A stretch of 64,000 nucleotides of DNA, taken from assembly GCA_015501075.1 (NCBI GenBank), contig JADNYJ010000025.1:124001-188000 (forward strand), written 5' to 3'. The stretch is from Gymnopilus junonius (lineage: Eukaryota; Basidiomycota; Agaricomycetes; Agaricales; Galerinaceae). Under the pieces are notes generated by a model. That model made no database searches and was not told the origin of the DNA. It saw only the letters and a program-made list of their open reading frames with translations. The translations under genes and the position numbers were made by a program. Shown here one piece after another: positions 35,338-46,545 of this stretch; the stretch's first letter is position 1; every line of letters starts with the position of its first letter.

Positions 35338-35979
35338 CCGCGTTTACAACGGTCACGTGGTCGTGTGGCAGACCTCATAGGGTGTGCTTTCAGATAGGTA
35401 CTGTCATTTCTCCAGTAATAATGCTCGGACGATGGATATTTTGGATTTAATCAAAAGCTATTGATGAATATAACTCGTTTATCACAATTTTGGAGCTTAG
35501 TAAAAGACCCCCCAATGTTAAATTTGCGAATTACTCTTGAGACTTTCTACATTTGGGCATTCTTTGGCATTGTTTGACACGGCCTTGGCCCGGCATCCTG
35601 TGTCAGCCGGTCCAGAAAGGCTCGCACCCGGAAAGTGAGTTCGTGAAGTCATCAGAGCTATGAGCAACAGTGGCCTATAATGTTCATTCTGATTCTGAAT
35701 GACTTTGAAGGATCATGTTGCGGACCCGGTGCAGTCATTCCAGTTAGCCCCGAGTCGTTAGGTGCCAAACGTCATGTCATATGTGGTATGTTTCCCCTTG
35801 GCTACTGAGCTGGCTAACATTGAAATTAATGTTTCACTCCAGATATCGAGAGGTCCCCAGAGGACAATGGTACTCAGGTATCTGTTTAAATACCTCAAAA
35901 TTTTCAGGAGGACATACTACAAACTAGTTTCCTGGTTCCTAATAATTCGTCAACGCACTCGAATCCACTTGTTCTTACC
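35338..35979. other. Intergenic region upstream of the rvt pseudogene
   Basis: Similarity to the 5' flank of the intact rvt copy starts only about 50 bp before the ATG at 35980 (shared CTAGTTTCCT). Upstream of that nothing is recognised. Confidence 0.35.
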
Positions 35980-37115
35980 ATGTCTTCGAACGCGGCCAAA
36001 TCCTCTTTCGGCCAGACGCCCCATTTCATCACCGACATCAAGCTTCAAGAGCTCGAGAAACAGCGACTCGCATACCAGGCGCATGCAAAAGTCCTTGAAC
36101 AAGCCAAGACATTGGGAGAAAACGGCGATATACTCGAGAAAGTCGAGGTCCTCGCAAAGGCTGTCACCTCCTGGACTGGCTCCGGGACTCTCGACTACCA
36201 GCAGACCGTCGGCGGAAAGCTTCAGCTGAAGAACCTCGAGTTTTGGCTCCTCCAGGCGAAGAACGACCCGAGCTTCAGCCGCCAGATCGCGGAGGGATGG
36301 GCGCAGACGTTGGAAGAGCACATTCGCCACACTACGATGCGGTTCGACTCTGCCAAGCTCTTTGGAAATTTGTTCAACGAGTGGTTGACCAGCGGTGACT
36401 CTGTGGCGTTGAGATACCAAGCCGTGCCTGAGGATGTGGAAGGAGATGTTTCCGAGGTTTGCGAATCGGATGCTGCGAGCGCCGCTTTTGTGGAGGTTGG
36501 GCGGAAGGAGCTGTATGAACAGAAGGAGAAGTTCACCTCCATCGTTTTTGACGACTACCCGGTGGACACTGCGGCGCTGACGGCGTATTTGGAGGATCTC
36601 TTTTCGTCGGACGAAGCTGCCAAGGCCTTAGACAACTTGCGCAAGGACCTGAAAAATTTCGCGTACTATTTCCAGCGCAGGCCCGTTACTTCTAGGGAGG
36701 TGCTTGGCTCCATCAAGTCATTGCTGGCCTCCGGTTTGATGGACGAGGAGAAGAGGACGACGCTGAAGGCGTTCCAAGAGAACCCGACTGTAGTGCAAGA
36801 GGTCGCTAGTGTGTTAACTATGCGATTGGCGAGCTTGGAGTCGTGGGCATGGCCAAAGGAAGGCCCTCCTCAGGTCTAAACAATCCGCCAGTGGCGTGGT
36901 TGTAGCCGGTCCTTCTGAACATTTCATCGAGCACGAACATACCGCCGACCGCAAGTCAAGTTCCCTGACCGTATAGAGCATGACCGTCTTGCCTACGCTG
37001 CCCTCAAGGAAGGCTCGGACCTCAACAAGGACAACAGGAGGAAAGAAGTCCTCCGTTGGGAAGCTAGCAAGGAAGAATTCGAGGAATATACCTCTCTACG
37101 ACAATCGGCCCTTTC
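35980..37115 (+). pseudogene. rvt: rvt copy A, reverse transcriptase core deleted
   Basis: Encodes an open 299-codon frame nearly identical to the N-terminal domain of the rvt gene at 52749-55538. It begins MSSNAAKSSFGQT, is helical and likely coiled coil (LEKQRLAYQAHAKVLEQAK), and ends at WPKEGPPQV*. Directly after, the sequence resumes with the rvt C-terminal region (SGVVVAGPSEHFIEHEHTAD) at 36890-37110. It has a 5-bp insertion and further shifts. Residues equivalent to about 298-738 of copy B, including every catalytic motif and the intron, are missing. The result is a stand-alone N-terminal domain. Whether that 299-residue ORF is expressed is unknown; it has no internal stop and retains the GGG that copy B lacks. 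Confidence 0.85.
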
Positions 37116-37145
37116 AACGTCGACAGTCGTCCAATTCAAACAGCA

Positions 37146-38038
37146 ATGCCTATCAACTCCCAACTTGTAGCCTTCATCCTTGGAGCTGGTCCAATGTCGG
37201 TTTGTCTGCAGCTGCCAAGCTCAGGGAGAATGGATATCGCGTCGCTCTCGGCAGTCGTAGTGGTAAAGCTGCCTCCACAAATGCTGAGCATCTCAATGTC
37301 CAAGTCGACGCGACCAAGCGCGAGAGCATCGACTCTGCCTTTGATACCGTGGTGGAGAAGTTGGGTCCAGTGAACGTCGTGATTTACAATGGTGCGTCCA
37401 TTTTTTCTTCTTCATTGGCAAAAGTACCCACGTTCCACATCCTACCCTCTTCCTCTGCTGTATCCTTGCATATTCCCCCGAACCCGGACGATGCCCTGTC
37501 TCTTCTTATGAGGAGTCCGTTGCGCTTGGTATAGGCGCATTTACCGATGCTCAAGAAGCTTCAAGAAAGACGTGCACCGCGATCACCCCAGAGCGTTTAT
37601 CGTCAATGGCAACATCCTTCCTTTTGCTCAATACACTCCACCCAAAGGTTTCACCCTCGGTGTCCAGAAGGCTCTCGAGGTTAGATTTATTGCTACGGCT
37701 TCTAAATCTTACGATGCGGAGAACTTCCAGTATGTTTATTCTGTTGTCTTGTCAAAGTCAGCGATCTGGTAACTGAGTATATCCTTTAATTGCCTAGTTT
37801 TTACTTTCCCAGCCTGGTTACAAACGATGGAGGACTCGTCGCTGATTATTCTATGTTCTTGCAAAGCGGCCAAGCTCATGCCAAGGTTTACTGGGATCTA
37901 ATTAACGATAAGAAGCAAGCTGCGCTGCTGCATGGGACCATCGGTACGTTCCAACTGATTTGAACTTCGTTATCGAGTTGCTAACATATTTCCTGCAGCT
38001 TTACTATCGACGGAAAGACTTACAGTACTTCCTCTTAA
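37146..38038 (+). pseudogene. SDR copy A, decayed
   Basis: Degenerate copy of the short-chain dehydrogenase at 51311-52199. The start MPINSQLVAFILGAG matches, but one A is missing after GGTCC, shifting frame just at the dinucleotide-binding GxxxGxG loop. After that ENGYRVALGSR and KLGPVNVVIYNGAS follow in another frame. The first acceptor is changed from CAG to CTG, about 10 bp are missing near 37493, and another deletion lies near 37560. The final exon (ending near 38038) still matches. It sits about 30 bp after the rvt copy A remnant, in the same order and relative strand as copy B. It cannot make an enzyme. Confidence 0.85.
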
Positions 38039-38805
38039 ACGTAGATATTTCTCCCTTGTCGTCTGTAATATAATGTTGTGTAACTTGTAACACAATATTT
38101 GAAGCTATACGATCTACGGAACATAAGGTATGAGCACTTCCGTGAGCTTGTCAAAGCCCCTTCAAGGGCATATTTCAAATTACAAGGGATTCTTCCATAG
38201 GTTGCCGTCTCGTACTGTATCGATATTCGCTTTGTGGAGCCTAACGCTCTGACAAAGACCGTGTTTGTTGAAGGCGATTTTTTCCAGCCTATTGTACGCT
38301 TTATTCATGTTCATCCTGTCTTTATATCTGGCACTATTTAGTTCTCGTGATGACTGGCATAATAACGCGTCCGTATAACTTGTTTGCTTGCCACCACCGT
38401 CTGGTTAACACCTAATAATATTGGCCAACGCCTTACCTTTTTACGACAGACAGCATATCTAACAGTATGCGTCTTACAGTCAGCCGAACCAAACATATAC
38501 AGCAACCTGCACAATTCAGGGGTTTAGGTGAAGGGTGAGGCAAGCGGTATTAGCCTGGCGATATCGAACGTGGTATATTGGTATAATGCGCAAATGAGTT
38601 ATCAATGCTCCGATGAAGAATAATCTTTAAAGCTGAATGACGCGTCCACCAACTGGTAGATAGATAAATTGAGCGTATACGAGTAAGATATATTACGAGT
38701 AATGTAATTTAAACAGCGCGTTCTAGACAAACTATAGAACCGTCAAAGCAATTGAAAGAAAATTCCTCGATAACACCAACGCAGGACAAAATCAAACTCG
38801 ACGAT
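38039..38805. other. Intergenic region
   Basis: No recognised gene or repeat between the SDR pseudogene and the small secreted protein. Confidence 0.35.
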
Positions 38806-39268
38806 CTAAACCAGGGCGGCCAAAAGGCCGGCGATGATACCCGCAGCTACACCCTCGACGCGATGGCTCTCAGCAGCAGAGTTGCCGGTGACAGCGGGCC
38901 TGATGGTGGTACTGGCGGCGGAAGCGATGCTGCTCAATGCGGAGGTGACAGAGCTGCGCTGAGAAGCGATAGAGGATTGCTGGCTTTGCACGGACGACAC
39001 CGCGGAGAGGGCGGAGGAGAGTTGAGACGAGACGGACTCCGGCATGCCGGTGGAAGAGGATTCCGACGAACTGGACGCGGATGAGCTGGCTCTGAAGAAA
39101 CGTCAGTTAGAGAAAAGAAAGACAAAGAGTCCAGGCAGAAATAACTGTGAAACATGGTACTCACGATGATGTCGTCAAGGAAGTCATTCCGCTTGGGGTC
39201 ACGGTAATGGTGACCTGAGCGGTAGCCGAGATGGCGAAGAGAACGAGTGCGGCGATGGAGAACTTCAT
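38806..39268 (-). CDS. Small Ser/Ala-rich secreted protein, GPI-anchor type
   Basis: Two exons: 39268-39165 and 39091-38806, 129 residues. Residues 1-18 are a signal peptide (MKFSIAALVLFAISATAQ). After a VTITVTPSG segment the mature part is a Ser/Ala/Gln repeat-like stalk (SSVQSQQSSIASQRSS). The last 17 residues are hydrophobic and end in GIIAGLLAALV*, which with the preceding small residues resembles a GPI-attachment signal. Many fungi carry such wall-anchored, O-glycosylated stalk proteins. It is intact. The neighbour at 39955-40376 has the same organisation, indicating local duplication. Confidence 0.75.
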
Positions 39269-39954
39269 TCTAGGATAGAATATGAAGACGACGGTTTTAA
39301 GAAGGTGTGTCTCGCTCTCGAAATGGCTTTGACTTGGATGTATGAGGGAAGAATGAATTCTTGTAATTTATCTTATATACCCTGTGCGCTCTCATCCAAG
39401 GAGCGATCATGAATGGGTCTTAGACTCGATGTTTGTCTGTGACTGACTGCTAACCCGATAATCGTGTCTTTGTCTAGAATCTATTTTTGGAGTAAAGTGG
39501 ATTTCATGCCTTCATTTGAACCAACCCTTACCTTGGCAACGCATGGTCAAGCAATTAAATGGACATGCCAAGAAACAAGAAACCCAGCATACTGAAGGGT
39601 TTAATTCTGCGTTAAGCATGTCCCGAGGATGATAGGCGCCCACGATTCGGAAGCTCAAATATCTCCGACTGAAAATAAATCCAAAAATAGGTTAATCGTT
39701 CGCGTTAGAGGCTCTCGTGTGACGCTAGTGACGTAGATATACAGCCGTGAAGAAATGTAGAATAAGTGGCGGTCGAAAATTTTGAATCCAAAAAATCCAT
39801 CAGAACAATAAAATCGAAAATATTAGGATATGCACTAGTGGGTTGAAAGACGCTAACCAAAAAGTATACATCCATTTTCTACATCAGAATGTCGCAAATG
39901 TCAGGCCTGAACCGGTTCCTTGAAGTCGCAGCGTCGAACCATCTATTCGTTACT
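39269..39954. other. Spacer between the two small secreted protein genes
   Basis: Promoter region of the first gene and 3' flank of the second. No other feature. Confidence 0.3.
39371..39383 (-). promoter_or_regulatory. TATA box candidate
   Basis: On the minus strand GTATATAAGATAA lies about 105 bp before the ATG at 39268 of the secreted protein gene. Confidence 0.45.
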
Positions 39955-40376
39955 TTAAACGAGGGCGGCAAGAATTGCAGCAACAACTCCCATTGCTACA
40001 CCGCTTGCACCATTTGAGACCCGCATCACTAGATGCGCTGGAGGAAGGAGAGACAGCTGAGCTGGCGGCAGATGCTCCGCTGGAGAGGGCAGAGGCACCC
40101 AAAGCAGAAGCAGACGAAAGTTGAGAGCTTCGAGCACTGATTTGTGATGCAATCGAAGAGCTGAGGCCAGATAGGGAAGCCGATGCCGATGACTGGGCTG
40201 CGGTGTTCGTCCTAGTTGGAAATGTTATTATTCAGCACTAATAAGGTATATGTTCACGTAGACACTTACGAAAGGCTGGTGCTGCTACTAACGGTCTGAC
40301 TGACGCTCACAACAGTGGAGACCTGTGCGGATGTGGAAACGGCGAGAGGCAAGAGGCTGAAGAGAGTGAACTTCAT
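39955..40376 (-). CDS. Second small Ser/Ala-rich secreted protein, one frame shift
   Basis: Exons 40376-40270 and 40211-39955. It starts MKFTLFSLLPLAVSTSAQ (signal peptide), then VSTVVSVSQTVSSSTSLS and a Ser/Ala stalk (SASASLSGLSSSIAS, SAVSPSSSASS). The expected hydrophobic tail, GVAMGVVAAILAALV*, is present but one base out of frame. An extra G in the GCGGGTC at about 40023 would explain it. As written, the protein ends in a Cys-rich string instead. The signal, the intron position and phase, and the tail match the neighbouring gene at 38806-39268. It is probably a wall or membrane-anchored stalk protein if the shift is an error. Confidence 0.6.
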
Positions 40377-40973
40377 TATAATTGGCTTTTTGGGGTATGC
40401 TTGGGATATGCGCTTGAAAAGAAGTGGGTTTGTAAAATGTTAGAACATGAAATAGGTTATGTATTTTATAGCGGTAGACTTGAGTCCACCACAATGACGT
40501 CTAGGATGGCGTCAGGTTTGGCGAGGAAGAATGCTGCGAGCACCACAACCCAGGCCAGTGACAGGAACCAGGCGCGAATCAAAAGCTATCTTAAGGCCTA
40601 TGCAGCAGCAAGTGCCCAAGGTGAAGCGGTACTGGACAAAAGCAGGTCAGATGTCGTCATTATCACGTGGTTCGAAAATGACGAACGCGTACGATTCGAA
40701 GTGGCTCCGCAAACACTGTGCCTTTGGAGAGGCACAGTTGATCACCCCATCAAGGCTTGACGTCAGAAAATTAAGAGACATGTGGAACACAACGAAGGAC
40801 GAGACAAGAACGTCAAAGCAATGGACGACATGCAGCATCAGTGAGTACAGAGGCTCGCGAAGCCTCGACAGTCTTTTCTTTAATGAGTACGGCTGAGTGC
40901 GGGTTTAGGTATTTGATTTGGTAGTTTGCCTGACACCTTAAATACATAGTACATTTGCCGGTATAATTCCGGA
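40377..40973. other. Intergenic region with unassigned ORFs
   Basis: Two overlapping plus-strand ORFs (40494-40760 and 40531-40896) share fragments that could be one gene across a frame shift (RIKSYLKAYAAASAQ, then KWLRKHCAFGEAQ). I recognise no domain. Confidence 0.3.
40461..40470 (-). promoter_or_regulatory. TATA box candidate
   Basis: On the minus strand TATAAAATAC lies about 86 bp before the ATG at 40376. Confidence 0.45.
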
Positions 40974-42682
40974 TTATGATGAGAAATTGGAGCCCCCAAA
41001 CCTTAATTCGTCAACGCCAAGCAATAAATCGACCCAGAGGTTCACCCATTCCTTGATTGTTTCTTCACTCACTGCAAATTCATTCCAGTCGACGCTGAGA
41101 CTCATGCGCCCTTTCCACTCTGTGCACCTAAAGAAGCTGTCGAAGAGTGGAGATCAGCCGAGATGCCCTCTTCAAGAAATGAATTTTGAACTCACGGTCC
41201 AGGATCACACTTGTTCAAGCCAACAAAGAAATCATCCACGTCAATGACGGCCTTTTCGCCAGCAGCGTACCTTGGATGCAGATAAACGGCACCCCTTTCC
41301 ATCTGCAGCGTATGCAGGACCCGACCACGGTGGTGGAGGTGGTGAAGATATCATCAAATCGCCTTCCTGGGGCTCAATAGCGACCAAGGCAGGATAAAGC
41401 CAGCTGCTTTCAGGTACTCTCTTTTCACTTCCTTGGCGTAGGCTAGCACCAGACCTTTCTTGTCATCCTTGGAGAACTTGTGGAAAAGAGAAGCAGAGAT
41501 GTGAAGTGCGGACATGCCCAAGACAGTACCCAGGTAGGCAAGCGGATCGCGGTAATCTTTCCTGAGACGCTGGCGACCGTCAACAAGCCCATAATAGAAT
41601 ACGAGAGCATCGGTGTCGGGTGGGGTGGGTTGTCGTATAGGGGCAAAAGAGACAGGGCGCCGTGGACAAGGTGATTAACAGTGAGCTTTCAGTGTTTCCA
41701 TTGACGCCTATTCCACCAGCTGCGTGAATCTTGATAGATTGCTCTTCCGTGAACTTGGTTCGTAACGACGCGTCTTGGGCGTAGAGGTGGTCGGATCAAA
41801 CCTAGGTTGTATTGAAGGATTTAAAGTGGTGTGCGCGCTACTCTTCCGTTTGCAACTACCCAATTTGATATTACAAAAAAGCATACTCACCGGCATGCCC
41901 TCGACCCAATCCCTTCATAACATCGCCTAATGTTGCCCAGTACTCAGGACCATCCCTAGGTTCAGCCTTCTTGGCCTCGCTAATCACTTTTCCAGCCACA
42001 TCCTTCTCCTCAGGCTCCTCTTCCCTCAAAATTTCCGTTATAATAGGCAAAAGGTTACTGGCTTCCTTGCCCCAGATGATCTTGCATTCTCGACTCCAAA
42101 TATCCGGAAGGATTGCGATATACGATACCAAGTGGCCGAATATTTGGTCATGAGTATTTTAACGCCGGAACCGTCAATTGGACGTGTGATGTGCGGAGAA
42201 GCAATCCGAATTTTGTTTCGGAGTAAGGAACGAGATAGAGGAATGTTTGCCTGTCAAATCATTCACCGGAATGGGCTCTTGTCCTATGTTGTAGCGGAGA
42301 TCATCGAGGTTTTTCTCAGCCCCATACGTCGGAATATCTCTGTCGTTTCTCCAACCATTTCTGAACGTCCTCCTCCGACTTGGCTCATCGTAGACGATAA
42401 AGGACGTCGGTGCTTACCTTCGCCATGCCAGATATGAGATGTGCTAGCCGCGATAATTGGACTTCCCATCTCAACGACCGCCAGGCGCTCTTGACATGCT
42501 GAAAGGTGGTCGCGTCAAGGGGAACCGACAAGTGGGTATATCCGAGAAACAAGTTCTGTTCTCCATGTTTGTCAGCTTCCAAATATCTTCAATGACTTCG
42601 CCTCCTCCAGCTTCCCGCAAATGTCTCCCAGAGACTGCAGGATCAGCTCGCCACACAAAGCGTTGTAGTCGACAAGTTCCAT
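40974..42682 (-). pseudogene. CAT/condensation-like acyltransferase, multiple frame breaks
   Basis: Conserved islands appear in order on the minus strand but in changing frames: VSVPLD-like SVPLDATTFQHVKSAW, then PIIAASTSHIWHGEG, EEDVQKWLEKRQRYSDVW, NLDDLRYNIGQEPIP, RQTFLYLVPYSETKFGLLL, then an H-x3-DGSGVKILMTKY stretch, PEYWATLGDVMKGLG, FTEEQSIKI, GVPFICIQGTLLA and a C-terminal MSLSVDWNEFAVSEE. This order matches basidiomycete relatives of chloramphenicol acetyltransferase/trichothecene acyltransferases. The HxxxDG active-site motif is reconstructed only across a shift. At least four frame changes cannot all be introns. It probably once acylated a secondary metabolite; it is now likely non-functional. 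Confidence 0.55.
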
Positions 42683-43272
42683 CCTAAAGTTGGGTGGGGT
42701 AGTTGACGGTCAGCGACGTAGGTTTCAGGATCTTGTTCCTCACCAGACGGTATTTGTGATCAGAAGGTTCAGAACAAATCAGAAAGTATATGATGTTCCC
42801 CTTCGTTCTGATAGAGCTTATATAGCTTATCAGCTGAACATCATGATTATCACCGGCTCCGGCCCACAATGATGGACACATAAATAACGTAGCTACCATG
42901 TCCAGAGCTCCAGGTTTAGCGCTTAACGACTCGCGTAGCTTCAAAAAAGCAAAGAACAGTAGGGTAAATGGATTTCAAAAATCACAATCACCCACCTCTT
43001 CATAAACCGGGTATCGGATGGCGGTATCGTGAAGCTAGTTATCGTCATCGTAGTGGGCCTAAGCACCAAATGGAATGCTTATCATCCTCCATGATAATCG
43101 GGACTTCTCAGTCTCTTGAAATACGCCTTATGGTGAGTATTACAAATGACAGTCGATTTCTAGATAGTTGACAAGAGACAAGAGTTGGCATTTGCATGCT
43201 CATCTTTCACAGAGGCTGTTCTATTTCCAGAGGCGTTCTTTTTCCGTCTTGCGGCATCATCCGACGGCACAG
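42683..43272. other. Upstream region of the acyltransferase remnant
   Basis: No recognised gene. The right part leads into the hAT-like element. Confidence 0.3.
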
Positions 43273-43280
43273 TCCGGAAC

Positions 43281-44000
43281 TAGTGTTGTCACCGGAGTGA
43301 GGCGAGGCGAGTGCGAGGTGGTAACTCGGACTAACTCGAACTACCAGGTTGACAACGAGTTGCACTCGCATGAACTCGCGAGTTCGGTCACTTCCGGTGA
43401 TGGTTTTTGCAGGGCTTTTGGCTAATCAGATAGCCATGATTAAGAGTAGATTACATAGATCGTCGAGTACATGAGAGTACAGCATATTATATGGTATATG
43501 CAGAAGATTGATGTTTCAGAACTAATTAGATATAGAGTTACTATTCTTAATTAATTGATTAAGTTCCTCAAATTGTCCTGCAGCCATAAGCTAGTCAATT
43601 GCAGTCTCAGTGATGTTTCCTGAGATGGTATAATCTGCTTCCTTTGCAATCAGGTCATTGACAAAGGAAAGTCTGCTTGATTGGTAAGAGAAGTTAACTT
43701 TAGGACTTGAAGGGCCTCTAAAAGTTCATGTGAAATCCAGTTCCTGCACAAGATTCTATATATTCGACATTGAAATTGAGCTACGGAGGGGAGGGAGGAG
43801 GAAGGAGCGAGAACATAGTGGTTTGGCGCTTGCATACGCGCTCTCAAGACGCGTGCGCGACTCAATCACGTGTATGACTTTGCACCAACTCGACCTAACT
43901 CGCCGAGTTACACCGGATCAACTCGTTGTCACCGAGTTGGTTCGAGTTGGTAACTCGTCGGTGCGAGACTCGAGGTCAACTCACTCCGGCGACAACACTA
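43281..44000. mobile_element. Non-autonomous hAT-like element, 720 bp
   Basis: Left end TAGTGTTGTCACCGGAGTGAG; the right end is its inverse, CTCACTCCGGCGACAACACTA. A perfect 8-bp target duplication, TCCGGAAC, lies at 43273-43280 and 44001-44008. The subterminal regions (about 110 bp left, 130 bp right) are packed with ACTCG/CGAGT motifs. The interior is AT-rich with no transposase. The first eight bases, TAGTGTTG, are shared with the element at 33072-33757, but the rest differs, so they are related at superfamily level only. Confidence 0.9.
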
Positions 44001-44008
44001 TCCGGAAC

Positions 44009-44327
44009 CATGGAAGGCATTGTCTGATTCCTGAACCAAAAACAAATGTTGCGCTGATCATAAAGTTAAACGACTGTCAGCACGTATGAGTCCTTTCTAT
44101 TTCTCAAGAAATGCTTTACCTTACTGCTTTTCATTGGTATGCTCCTCCTCCTCAAGCTGTTATGGAAAGGTTCAAGGTTTACGTTTGCAGCCGGCCAAAG
44201 GCGGACTTGAGGCCTCACGCCACATGTAATCAATTTTTTCGTCAGTCCCATTCTACAGTCACCTAGTTGGCCTGTACCTGACCTTGTCTCGTCATTTGCA
44301 GACTTTTGAAGCCTGTTAGGGATAAAG
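44009..44327. other. Promoter-side spacer of P450 A
   Basis: No other feature recognised between the hAT-like element and the P450 start. Confidence 0.3.
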
Positions 44328-46484
44328 ATGTCAATGGGCAACATGTGCATAACGATTATACTTCTTGCGCTGGTGAGCAATTTTCCAGGCTCTCGAGTCC
44401 AAATACGAGGCACTTACTCTACATTGCGTAGTGGAGTCATGCCTGGCTCAGAAAACGAGAACCTAAATCTCTTCTCAATCTCTCAATATCGTTACTAGTC
44501 ATTGTCAGCCTTCCATCGTATGGTCTGGTGCCCTACGTCGGCTCTCCAACGAAAGCATACCTGCTAGGGTCCGCTATCTTTCTAACGACCCTACTTACCT
44601 CGATATCTCTGTACCGACTGTCTCCGTTTCACCCACTGTCGAGATATCCAGGTCCTTGGCAATGCAGACTTACAAAGTTGTGGGGTACTTACATCGCGTG
44701 GAACGGCAAACCTCAGGTCTATTATAAAAAATTACATGACCAATATGGAGCGATTGTCAGAATTGGTATGCTATTTCGACTGAGAACAGGGTGGCTCGCG
44801 AACTAACTGCTGTCAGGGCCGAATGAACTATCCGTTATAGATGCAGACTTGATCCCAAACATTCTTGGTGCATCGGGAATGCCTAAAGGGCCCAGTACGT
44901 CTTTGTCACACTTTCGAAGTCACTCGCAGCCATCTGAACCGCGGCAAAGTGTGGGGAGGAAGACGGATCCTTCCTTCAAAGAACTGGAACCGTAATAACA
45001 GCTTAACGTCTGTTAGAGACCTGCTCGTCATGCGGAATTACGGAAGCCCTGGAATGCAGCTTTTAAGCCCTCCTCTGTCGCAGGATACGAAGGCATGTTG
45101 ATTGCGCGTGCCGAACAATTCATCAACAACTCAAGGACTTCTGCAATTTTGGAAAGTGGCGTTGGGACCCGTTGACATCGCCCTATGGATCAATTATTCA
45201 CGTACGTGCTTGATGTGGCCTGTAACCTACGGATCTTGTCTTACGGGTTGTCGTTACCAGTTTCGATTTCATGGGTGACTTGGCGTATGTGCCTCTCTTA
45301 TTCGAATTGATTGCACATTAAGCATTGCACTGGGACAGGTTTGGTGGGGTTTACTCTCTCATGCGCGATGGGGACATAGAGCAAGTCCTCCTGAAGATGA
45401 GAAGAGGGGTCTTGTAAGTTTCATTAATCCCGGCTGACAAGGTTATGACATTATTCTGTCGTCTAGTATGCCTAGTATATCCCAGCACATTCCTTGGCTT
45501 TTGGGAGCACTGCACGCCATGCCCTTTGTCAGTAGCGACACTCGCGCCTTTGGATTATTCGGCATTGAACAAGCAAAAAAGCGGGCATCGATGCAGAATG
45601 ACATTTTGCGAAAGGATCTCTTTTATTACCTTGTACGTGGTTTGATTATATCTAGTTTCCCTTATCGCCAACATCCGCGCCAGCTAGAAGACACAAAGAT
45701 GTCAGTCCTGTCAAAGCTAGTCTCTAGTGCTCTTCTTGCTATCGTGGCCGGTTCTGATACTACCTCATCGTCTTGGCCAATATATGCTACTATTTACTCC
45801 GAGAGCCGGAATATTTACGTCGGCTGCGAGCAGAGTTAGATGCTAATTTCCCGTCCCTCGGAGGCAAATGAGACCATCGACATCAACGCACTAGCTTCCT
45901 TGCCCTTTTTGAACGCAGTAATGTACGTTTCATCTATCGATCATAGTGTTGGGGTGGAACTAATTTTGATGTAGAAACGAGACTCTTCGCCTACAGCCCC
46001 CCATTCCAACTAGTCTGCAGCGTGCACCAGCCTTGGGAAGCGGAGGCAAAGCACTTAGCCCTGACATGTGAGTTCAAAGACCCCTTCTTCCTTTCTGTCG
46101 ATCTAAATTTGAATGTTCAGGTATATCCTTGAAGGCACAGCTGTTCAGGTTCTCCCTGGATTATCCATAGATGTCCGCGATACTTTTCTCCAGACCCGGA
46201 TAGGTTCTGGCCTGATAGATGGCTAAGTCAAGGCTCGAACATCATCCTTAACAGATCAGCGTTCATTCCCTTTTCAACGGGGCCAGCTAACTGTCCAGGA
46301 AAAGCCACTCGCAATGATTGAGCTACGTTATCTTACATGCTCGCTTGTGCGGACGTTCGACATGTCATTTGATGGGCGCTATAATCCGGCTCAATGGGAG
46401 GATTCTTTGGTTGACCGCTTTGTCATGTTGAAGGGGAAGTTGCCGGTACAACTGAATTTGCGTAAAGTTAATCAGAGCTTGTAA
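44328..46484 (+). pseudogene. Cytochrome P450 A, degenerate
   Basis: Starts MSMGNMCITIILLAL, then after an intron SHAWLRKREP and several hydrophobic segments, SPFHPLSRYPGPW (proline hinge), and VYYKKLHDQYGAIVRIGPNELSV. Further islands are HAELRKPWN, FDFMGDLAFGGVYSLMRDG, QHIPWLLGALHAMP, LLAIVAGSDTT (I-helix), FIPFSTGPANCPGK (haem Cys) and SLVDRFVMLKGKLPVQL. Islands lie in alternating frames, for example after CPGK an extra A shifts the frame, and a stop follows ELEP. At least four breaks are present. It is a paralogue of the convergent P450 at 46546-48699; both are ER-anchored mono-oxygenase type. Probably non-functional. Confidence 0.75.
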
Positions 46485-46545
46485 TTGGGATGAGTCTGCG
46501 TACAGTTTTATACTCCATGTGCTGCAGACTAATGATGGTTTAGAA

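Noticed and set aside
36980..37534. 184-codon plus-strand ORF
   Set aside because: It is a chance fusion of the rvt copy A tail remnant with part of the SDR pseudogene, not a gene in its own right.
45940..45960. TAGTGTTGGGG as another hAT-like end
   Set aside because: No inverted partner or 8-bp duplication could be found nearby; it lies inside the P450 A remnant.
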